Source of the DNA: Martelella mediterranea
GTDB lineage: Bacteria > Pseudomonadota > Alphaproteobacteria > Rhizobiales > Rhizobiaceae
Direction of reading: 5' to 3'
Length of the DNA: 45,967 nucleotides
Assembly: GCF_021021415.1 (NCBI RefSeq)
Contig: NZ_JAINWJ010000059.1
Coordinates: forward strand, 1 to 45,967
The notes under the pieces were generated by a model. It saw only the letters and a program-made list of their open reading frames with translations, searched no databases and was not told where the DNA came from. Below are positions 40,020 through 45,967 of this stretch, piece by piece. Positions within the stretch are counted from its first letter, which is position 1. Every line of letters begins with the position of its first letter. Both the position numbers and the translations under genes were made by a program.

Positions 40020-43000
40020 ATGGCTAATTTCTTTATCAACAGACCCGTTTTCGCCTGGGTGATCGCCATTGTGATCATGCTGATCGGCGGGCTTGGCATT
40101 TCCCAGCTTCCGATTTCGCAATATCCGCAGATCGCGCCGACCACGATTTCGCTTTCCGCCAGCTATCCGGGCGCGAGTGCCAGAACGGTCGAAACCACGG
40201 TGACCAACGTCATCGAAGACGGTCTGACCGGCTTCGACGACATGCTCTATCTCACCTCGACGTCGTCGCCCGGCCTGTCGCAGATCTCGGTGATCTTCGG
40301 CCCCGGCATCGATCCGGAAATTGCCCAGGTCGAGGTGCAGAACAAGCTGCAGCTCGTGCAGCCCCAGCTTCCCGACGTGGTGCGCAATCTCGGCATCACC
40401 GTCAGCCGCTCGTCCTCCAGCTTCCTGATGGTTGTCGCCCTGACCGACAGCAGCGGCCAGTATTCCGCCGCCGATCTCGGCAACATCATCGACAGCTCGA
40501 TCAATGACAGCATCGCCCGCCTTGAAGGCGTCGGCAGCGTTCAGGGGTTCTATACGCCCTATGCCATGCGCGTCTGGCTCGATCCCTACAAACTCAACCA
40601 GTATAATCTGACGGTTGCCGACGTTTCCAACGCCATCCAGGCGCAGAACCAGCAGGTTGCCGTCGGCGATGTCGGCGGCAATCCCTCCGTCGAGGGCCAG
40701 CAGCTCAGTATTACCGCGGTTTCGGCCACTCAGCTCGAAAACGTGACCGAGTTTGAGAACATCATCCTGAAATCGACCGAGAACGGTGCGACCGTCACGC
40801 TTTCGGACGTCGGCAGGGTGGAGCTCGGCCAGCAATACTACCAGTTCTACACCTATTATAACGGCCTGCCCGCGGCGGGCTTCGCCGTCGAACTCGCCAA
40901 CGGCGCCAATGCGATCGACACCTCGAAAGCGGTGACCGATTTCATGGACTCCATCAAGCCGTCGCTGCCGCAGGGCGTCGATGTGATCTACCCCTACGAC
41001 ACCACGCCCTTCGTCGAACTGTCGATCGAGCAGGTGGTTCACACCCTGTTCGAGGCGATCGTGCTGGTGTTCGTGGTCCTGCTGGTCTTCCTGCAGAACC
41101 TGCGCGCGACGCTCATCGCGACGCTTGTCGTGCCGGTCGTGCTGCTCGGCGCCTTCGGCGTGCTTGCCTTTGCCGGCTTCTCGATCAACACGCTCACCAT
41201 GTTCGCCATGGTGCTGGCGATCGGCCTATTGGTGGACGACGCGATCGTCGTCGTCGAGAACGTCGAGCGAATCATGCATGAGGATGGTCTGCCGCCGAAG
41301 GAGGCGACGCAGAAATCCATGGGCGAGATCCAGGGCGCGCTGATCGGCATCGTCATGGTGCTGACGGCGGTGTTCATTCCGATGGCGTTCATCGGCGGCT
41401 CGACCGGCATCATCTATCGTCAGTTCTCGATCACGATCGTGGCGGCGATGATCCTGTCGGTTCTGGTGGCGATGATCTTCACCCCGGCGCTGTGCGCGAC
41501 CCTGCTCAAGCCCGTCGATCCGACCAAGAAGGATCGCGGACTTTCGGGCTATTTCAATCGCGGCTTCGAGCGCGTGACCAATGGCTATATCCACGGCGTT
41601 GCGCTCATGCTCAGGTGGCTGATCCCGGTTTTCGCGGTTTTCGCCATCCTGCTTTTCGGGGTCTATCATTATTTCACCCAGCTTCCCGAATCCTTCCTCC
41701 CGGACGAGGACCAGGGCTCGCTGTTCGTGATCGTCAATCTCCCAACGGGGGCGACGACGGAGCGAACCGGCGCCGTCACAGAGCAGGTTGGGGCCTATTT
41801 CCGCAACCAGGAAAAGGACGCCGTCGAGGCCGTGTTCACGGTTCTGGGCTTCTCGTTTGCCGGTCAGGGCCAGAACTACGCCATGGCCTTCATCGAGCTG
41901 AAGCCGTTCGACGACAGAACGGACAAGAACCTGACCGCAGCGGCGGTGGCACAGCGCGCCAACGGCTATTTCTACATGAATGTGCGTGATGCGCAGGTCT
42001 ATGTGGTGCAGCCGCCGTCAATTCCGGGCCTTGGCCAGTCCACCGGCTGGACCGGTTATGTCGTCGACAGCGGCAATCAGGGCCAGGAGGCGACGCTTGC
42101 GGTTACCAACCGTATCATCCGGCAGATGAATCAGGGCGGCATCGCCGCGCAGGTTCGCACCGATACCCAGCCGGACGAAACCCAGCTCAAGCTCGCGATC
42201 GACGATCAGAAGGCTGGCGCCTATGGCGTGAGCATCGCCGAAGCGACCGGCATGCTGTCGACCATCTATGCCGGCTCGAACATCAACAACTTCACGCTCG
42301 ACGACAAGGTGAAGAAGGTCTACGTGCAGGGCGATACGCCCTACCGCATGCAGCCGGAGGACATCTATCGCTGGTATGCCCGCAATCTCAGCGGCGACAT
42401 GGTGCCGTTCTCCGCCTTCACCGATATCGAATGGACCACGGGCGCGCCTTCGCTGGCGCATTACAACGGCAACTCCGCCGTTGATATCCAGGGCGGAACC
42501 CAGCCGGGCTTTGCCTCCGGACAGGCCATGAACCAGCTCGTCGACATGGTGGAGCAGTCGCCCGGCGGCTTCACCGTCGCCTGGACCGACATGTCGCTCC
42601 AGCAGGTGATCTCCGGCAATGAGGTGACGTATCTCTACATGATCTCGGTGCTGTTCGTGTTCCTCTGCCTTGCGGCGCTTTATGAAAGCTGGAGCATTCC
42701 GTTCGCTGTGATCCTCGCGGTTCCGGTCGGGATTCTCGGCGCGGTTCTGGCGGCGAACTTGCGTGGCATGGAGAATGACATCTACTTCAAGGTCGGCATG
42801 CTCACCACAATGGGCCTGGCCGCGAAGAACGCCATTCTGATCGTGGAGTTCGCGCGCGAGCAGAGCGAGAAGGGCGATTCGCTCTATGACGCCACCCTTC
42901 ACGCCGCCCGCATGCGTCTGAGACCAATCATCATGACCTCGCTCGCCTTCATCCTCGGCGTTACGCCGCTGGTGCTGGCGACGGGAGCCGGTTCGGCTGC

Positions 43001-43154
43001 GCAGAATGCCATCGGCACGGCCGTGTTCGGCGGCATGCTGGCGGCAACCACCCTTGGCATCTTCTTCGTTCCCTCGTTCTTCGTCGCCGTGTGCCGCATT
43101 ATGGGCATCGGCAAGAAGGACCAGAAAGCGGCAGAAGAGCAACAGGTGGTTTAA
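40020..43154 (+). CDS. RND multidrug efflux pump, HAE1 family (AcrB-like)
   Basis: The inner-membrane proton-driven pump expels hydrophobic compounds and drugs. At 1044 residues it has the size of AcrB/MexB, with 12 membrane segments and two large periplasmic loops. The N-terminal FFINRPVFAWVIAIVIMLIGG is typical. The proton relay is intact: Asp406 and Asp407 in LLVDDAIVVVENVER and Lys936 in GLAAKNAILIVEFA. The RND signature GMLTTMGLAAKN and a repeat-related second half are visible. It follows the adaptor gene by 48 bases and precedes the outer-membrane factor by 96 bases. Substrate range cannot be judged; the TetR gene before it implies induction by a ligand. Confidence 0.96.
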   Translation: MANFFINRPVFAWVIAIVIMLIGGLGISQLPISQYPQIAPTTISLSASYPGASARTVETTVTNVIEDGLTGFDDMLYLTSTSSPGLSQISVIFGPGIDPEIAQVEVQNKLQLVQPQLPDVVRNLGITVSRSSSSFLMVVALTDSSGQYSAADLGNIIDSSINDSIARLEGVGSVQGFYTPYAMRVWLDPYKLNQYNLTVADVSNAIQAQNQQVAVGDVGGNPSVEGQQLSITAVSATQLENVTEFENIILKSTENGATVTLSDVGRVELGQQYYQFYTYYNGLPAAGFAVELANGANAIDTSKAVTDFMDSIKPSLPQGVDVIYPYDTTPFVELSIEQVVHTLFEAIVLVFVVLLVFLQNLRATLIATLVVPVVLLGAFGVLAFAGFSINTLTMFAMVLAIGLLVDDAIVVVENVERIMHEDGLPPKEATQKSMGEIQGALIGIVMVLTAVFIPMAFIGGSTGIIYRQFSITIVAAMILSVLVAMIFTPALCATLLKPVDPTKKDRGLSGYFNRGFERVTNGYIHGVALMLRWLIPVFAVFAILLFGVYHYFTQLPESFLPDEDQGSLFVIVNLPTGATTERTGAVTEQVGAYFRNQEKDAVEAVFTVLGFSFAGQGQNYAMAFIELKPFDDRTDKNLTAAAVAQRANGYFYMNVRDAQVYVVQPPSIPGLGQSTGWTGYVVDSGNQGQEATLAVTNRIIRQMNQGGIAAQVRTDTQPDETQLKLAIDDQKAGAYGVSIAEATGMLSTIYAGSNINNFTLDDKVKKVYVQGDTPYRMQPEDIYRWYARNLSGDMVPFSAFTDIEWTTGAPSLAHYNGNSAVDIQGGTQPGFASGQAMNQLVDMVEQSPGGFTVAWTDMSLQQVISGNEVTYLYMISVLFVFLCLAALYESWSIPFAVILAVPVGILGAVLAANLRGMENDIYFKVGMLTTMGLAAKNAILIVEFAREQSEKGDSLYDATLHAARMRLRPIIMTSLAFILGVTPLVLATGAGSAAQNAIGTAVFGGMLAATTLGIFFVPSFFVAVCRIMGIGKKDQKAAEEQQVV

Positions 43155-43173
43155 AACCGGGTTAACCATATTG

Positions 43174-43194
43174 CGCCGGGCCCGGCCCGGCGCT
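43174..43194 (+). other. GC-rich hairpin between pump and channel genes
   Basis: GCGCCGGG (43174-43181), a five-base loop and CCCGGCGC (43187-43194) form a strong hairpin 20 bases after the pump stop. There is no T-run. It may stabilise the upstream mRNA or lower expression of the channel gene; the hairpin is visible, the role inferred. Confidence 0.5.
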
Positions 43195-43250
43195 TACTAA
43201 TAGGCCGTTGGTCCGCAGCGCGGATCAGCCGAACTGACAGGATATTTCAG

Positions 43251-44648
43251 ATGTTGTTGCGCCGTATTGCATCCGTTCCGCTGCTCATGGTTTTCCTGTC
43301 CGGCTGTGTTGTCGGGCCGGATTATGTGGCGCCGACAGCGGCGCTGCCGGACAAGTTCAGCGAAGGCAGCAGCCAGCCGGTCGGCGATGTGACCGATGTC
43401 GCCTGGTGGAGCGCATTCAACGATCCGCTGCTGACCGGTTATGTCCAGCAGGGCATGGTGCAGAATCTTTCCGTGCTTCAGGCGCTCGAAAGGATTGTTC
43501 AGGCCGAGACCAATGTCGTTTCCGCGACGGCGGGGGCCTATCCGCAGGTCAACCTCAACGGTTCGGACACGGTCGGGGCTTCCGGCGGCGATGGCGCCTC
43601 GCCGCAGTCGCGCAAGATCACCAATACCTTTGGCGGATCGGTGCCGGTGTCCTGGGTGCTTGATCTGTTCGGCCTTTACGCCCGTTCCGGCGAGGCCGCG
43701 CTCGACCAGCTCGATGCCGCCTATGCCAGCGCGGATGTCGCCAAGCTCACGCTGATCTCCCAGCTGATCGACGCCTATATTTCCGCCCGGCTCTATCAGG
43801 AGCGTCTGGCGATCGCGCGCTCCAACCTCAACAGCCGGCGCGAAACCCTGCGTCTTACCCAGTTCCAGCTGGACGCGGGCGCCGCGTCCCGGCTCGACGT
43901 GGTGCAGTCGGAAGGCCTGGTGAACGCGCAGCTTTCCACGATCCCGCAGCTCGAAGCCGATTATCGCAAGCAGGTTTACGCGCTGTCGACGCTGATGGGG
44001 CTTCCGGCCGCCACGCTGATCGACCAGATGAACAAGGTGAAGCCGATCCCGGTGGCCAAGGCGCGCCTTGCGTCCGGCGTTCCCGCCGACCTGATCCGGA
44101 ACCGGCCCGATATCCGCGGCGCCGAACGCAATCTGGCCGCTGCCACCGCCAATATCGGCGTCGCGGAGGCCCAGCTCTATCCGTCGATTTCGCTCGGCGG
44201 TACGATCCAGGCCAGCGTCTCGGGCAGCTCGCTCGGCAATGCCGGCATGTCGTCCTGGTCGTTCGGCCCCACGCTCAACCTGCCGATCTTTGATGGCGGC
44301 GCGCTCAGGGCCAATGTGACAAAATCCGAATCGCAGGCGCGCGAGGCCTATCTCGCCTGGAAGCAGACCGTGCTCAATGCGGTTCAGGAAGTTGAATCCG
44401 CGCTGGCGCAGGTCACCCGCGATGGCCGCACCGTGGCCTCGCTGCGGGCGACGGTCGCATCCTATCGTGACGCCCTGTCGCTTTCGACCTCGAGCTACAA
44501 GGATGGCGCGATCTCGCTGCTGGATGTGCTCGATGCCCAGCGCGCGGTCTCCGATGCGGAAGCCAATCTCGCCAATGCGATCGCCCAGCAGGCCAGCGAT
44601 TTCGTCGCGCTGAACGTTGCGATCGGCGGCGGTTACGCCGCTCAGTAG
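43251..44648 (+). CDS. Outer-membrane efflux channel lipoprotein (OprM/NodT family)
   Basis: This is the TolC-type outer-membrane factor of the tripartite pump. The 465-residue protein starts with a lipoprotein signal (VFLSGC, lipidated Cys19) followed by VVGPDYVAP, a hallmark of the NodT/OprM group. Two repeated helical halves are seen, with WWSAFNDPLL and the paired GVAEAQLYPSISLGG and NLPIFDGGALRANV segments. Residues ~400-445 (SYKDGAISLLDVLDAQRAVSDAE) are conserved in the group. An intrinsic terminator follows. It completes the efflux set, so all three parts are encoded together. Confidence 0.94.
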   Translation: MLLRRIASVPLLMVFLSGCVVGPDYVAPTAALPDKFSEGSSQPVGDVTDVAWWSAFNDPLLTGYVQQGMVQNLSVLQALERIVQAETNVVSATAGAYPQVNLNGSDTVGASGGDGASPQSRKITNTFGGSVPVSWVLDLFGLYARSGEAALDQLDAAYASADVAKLTLISQLIDAYISARLYQERLAIARSNLNSRRETLRLTQFQLDAGAASRLDVVQSEGLVNAQLSTIPQLEADYRKQVYALSTLMGLPAATLIDQMNKVKPIPVAKARLASGVPADLIRNRPDIRGAERNLAAATANIGVAEAQLYPSISLGGTIQASVSGSSLGNAGMSSWSFGPTLNLPIFDGGALRANVTKSESQAREAYLAWKQTVLNAVQEVESALAQVTRDGRTVASLRATVASYRDALSLSTSSYKDGAISLLDVLDAQRAVSDAEANLANAIAQQASDFVALNVAIGGGYAAQ

Positions 44649-44650
44649 AA

Positions 44651-44678
44651 AGCGGCGTCAGCGCCGCTCGAATTTTTC
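44651..44678 (+). terminator. Intrinsic terminator after the efflux operon
   Basis: AGCGGCG (44651-44657), loop TCAG and CGCCGCT (44662-44668) form a stem, followed by a five-T run at 44673-44677. It overlaps the 3' end of the convergent peptidase gene, so its bases code for that protein's last residues. Confidence 0.7.
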
Positions 44679-45650
44679 CGTCCAGCTTGCAAGCGCTCCC
44701 CTCTGGGGGAGCGTTTCTGCTTCATAGACCCCGCGCGCGATTGCCCGCGCCATCGTGCTCGCCGCCAGCATGCAGATCTCGGCGAAAGCGAAGTCATCCG
44801 GTGCGGCCTTTTCGCAGGTCGCTGCCGACAACACCGTGTCGCCGTCGAAGGGCAGATGCGCCGGCTGGATCGCGCGGGCGAGCCCATCATGGGCCATCAC
44901 GGCAAGACGGTGGCATTGTTGCTTGGAAAGCGTGGCGTCGGTCGCCACCACACCGATCGTGGTCGCGGTGGTCGGCCCGCCCTTGATGGCGAGACGATGG
45001 GCATCCTCCGGCACGGCCGCGGGAAGACCGCGACCGCCGAACTCGCCGTCGCGCTCGAGGCTCCCCGCCCAGAAATAGGGGCTGTGTCCCATGGTCACGC
45101 TGCCCATGGCATTGACGGCCACCAGCGCCGCCACGGTGAAGCCCCCTTCGCTGACGGCGCTCGCGGAGCCAAGCCCGCCCTTCAGATTGACCGTGGTGGC
45201 GCCCGCGCCGGCGCCGACCGTGCCGAGCGCGAAGGGGGTCTTCTCAGCATTGAGATAGGCCTGGTGTCCGAGATCGCGGTAGGGCGCATGCAGCCCCCAA
45301 TCCTTGTTCCCGCCATTGAGAAGGTCCATCAAAATGGCGCCGGGCACGATCGGGATCAGCGCCGGGCCGATTGCAAGGCCGCGCCCATCGGCGCGAAGGC
45401 CGGACTGAACGCCGCCGGCCGCATCAAGTCCGAAGGCCGATCCGCCGGACAGCACGAAGGCGTCCACTGTCTCGACCGTTCGGGCCGGATCGAGCAGAAG
45501 CTGGTCCCGGCTTCCGGGCGCGCCGCCAAGCGCGAGGCCCGAGGCGACGGCGGGCCGGTCGAAGATGATCGCGGTCACGCCCGAGGCGAGGTCGAGATCA
45601 TGGGCATGGCCGACTGAAATGCCTTCGATATCGGTAATGAGATTTTTCAT
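44658..45650 (-). CDS. P1/S58 family peptidase (DmpA-like aminopeptidase)
   Basis: S58 enzymes are Ntn-type hydrolases that self-cleave and then act as L/D-aminopeptidases or beta-peptidases. The 330-residue protein has the conserved opening ITDIEGISVGHA, FVLSGGSAFGLDAAGGV near residue 70, GTVGAGAGATTVNLKGG and GGPTTATTIGVVATDATLSK. The last block contains the likely nucleophile Thr at the self-cleavage point. No signal peptide is seen. The ATG is followed at once by KNLITDIEG, typical of the family. Members accept N-terminal D-amino acids or beta-amino acids, but specificity here is unknown. The gene is convergent with the efflux operon and faces away from the rRNA promoter. Confidence 0.9.
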   Translation of the reverse strand: MKNLITDIEGISVGHAHDLDLASGVTAIIFDRPAVASGLALGGAPGSRDQLLLDPARTVETVDAFVLSGGSAFGLDAAGGVQSGLRADGRGLAIGPALIPIVPGAILMDLLNGGNKDWGLHAPYRDLGHQAYLNAEKTPFALGTVGAGAGATTVNLKGGLGSASAVSEGGFTVAALVAVNAMGSVTMGHSPYFWAGSLERDGEFGGRGLPAAVPEDAHRLAIKGGPTTATTIGVVATDATLSKQQCHRLAVMAHDGLARAIQPAHLPFDGDTVLSAATCEKAAPDDFAFAEICMLAASTMARAIARGVYEAETLPQRGALASWTEKFERR

Positions 45651-45760
45651 GAACCTGCCTTCCGTTGCTACTTCCCAATGAAAACAGGCCCTCCGGGGCC
45701 GTCGAGGTCAATGGCAAAGAGAAAAGACGCAAATAAATGCGCTTTTTTGAAAATACCTTG

Positions 45761-45790
45761 TTGACTTCCAAGGCCGGTTCACCCTATATG
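45761..45790 (+). promoter_or_regulatory. Ribosomal RNA operon promoter
   Basis: TTGACT (45761-45766) and TATATG (45785-45790) are separated by 18 bases, and a GC-rich segment follows the -10 box, as usual for rRNA promoters. The stretch before it is AT-rich (45725-45760), which could act as an UP element. It is the only strong promoter pair in the gene-free region that leads to the 16S leader. Confidence 0.75.
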
Positions 45791-45967
45791 CGCATCACCG
45801 ACGGGGTCGACGGTCGCTCTCGCGAACAACACTGTTGACCCTAATTTCGCCAATTAGCTCTGCTGATTGACGTGTTTGAACTCAAAAGGTTTGGCACGCG
45901 AAACGGAATTTTGACGGATGGTTCCATCCGTCGGTTATTTGGACAATTGAATATTGAAGAAAGAGAA
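45791..45967 (+). other. 5' leader of the rRNA operon (16S gene begins beyond window)
   Basis: The leader is recognised from remembered rhizobial rRNA leaders, above all GGACAATTGAATATTGAAG near 45941-45959 just before the window edge. It holds a strong hairpin GACGGATGG/CCATCCGTC (45913-45932). A boxA-like antitermination signal may lie around TGCTGATTGACGTG (45861-45874), but its match is weak. No 16S bases are present. Leader identity rests on recall and should be treated as strong but unverified. Confidence 0.7.

Noticed and set aside
40017-41042. Minus-strand frame opposite the RND pump gene
   Set aside because: Antisense shadow; no start signals or domain, while the pump frame is full length.

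Overview
The window looks like chromosome from an alphaproteobacterium of the order Hyphomicrobiales (Rhizobiales), probably a Rhizobiaceae-type genome. Supporting signs are the GC-rich codon use with dense ATGA/TGATG gene overlaps, the divL-tsaE-addB-addA-trxA block, rhizobial-type intergenic palindromic repeats (9350-9508, 11673-11736, 25324-25470), and a right edge that matches what I remember of the rhizobial 16S rRNA leader. I cannot name a genus from sequence alone.

Layout. (1) 1-1724: right end of an apparent genomic island. It holds a Fic-domain protein gene on the minus strand and a gene-poor, AT-rich stretch. It ends in the 3' half of a tRNA-Thr(CGT) gene (1679-1724) that has no 5' half, as expected of an att duplication left by tRNA-targeted integration. 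(2) 1770-2514: a HigBA-like toxin-antitoxin pair, toxin first, with a palindromic promoter. (3) 2620-9309: an IclR-type regulator divergent from a six-gene run (DUF6282-type metallohydrolase, FAH-family hydrolase, quinone-oxidoreductase-like protein, MaoC hydratase, acyl-CoA synthetase, SDR). This looks like an undescribed CoA-dependent catabolic pathway. (4) 9575-22062: a second catabolic region. It has an RpiR/MurR-type regulator, a cytoplasmic GH20 hexosaminidase, two M81 (MlrC-like) metalloproteins, an NTF2-like protein, two MFS transporters, CutC, a D-threonine-aldolase-like PLP enzyme, an SDR and RidA.

(5) 22328-32672: a conserved housekeeping block with the DivL-type kinase of the cell-cycle phosphorelay, TsaE for the tRNA t6A modification, the AddAB recombination nuclease-helicase and thioredoxin. 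A palindromic repeat occupies the tsaE-addB gap, where related genomes, as I recall, carry cell-wall-recycling kinase and nucleotidyltransferase genes. (6) 32802-36897: periplasmic glucan protein OpgG, RlmN, an SRPBCC protein and a LysE-family exporter. (7) 37025-44648: an Ade1-like purC coupled to a TetR regulator, then a tripartite RND efflux operon (adaptor, pump, outer-membrane factor) with a candidate TetR operator in front. (8) 44658-45967: a P1/S58 family peptidase and, facing away from it, an rRNA-operon promoter and leader. The 16S gene itself begins beyond the window.

No CRISPR array, insertion sequence, complete prophage or complete RNA gene was seen. Functions come from motif recognition without database searches. 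Substrates of the two catabolic regions are not determined.
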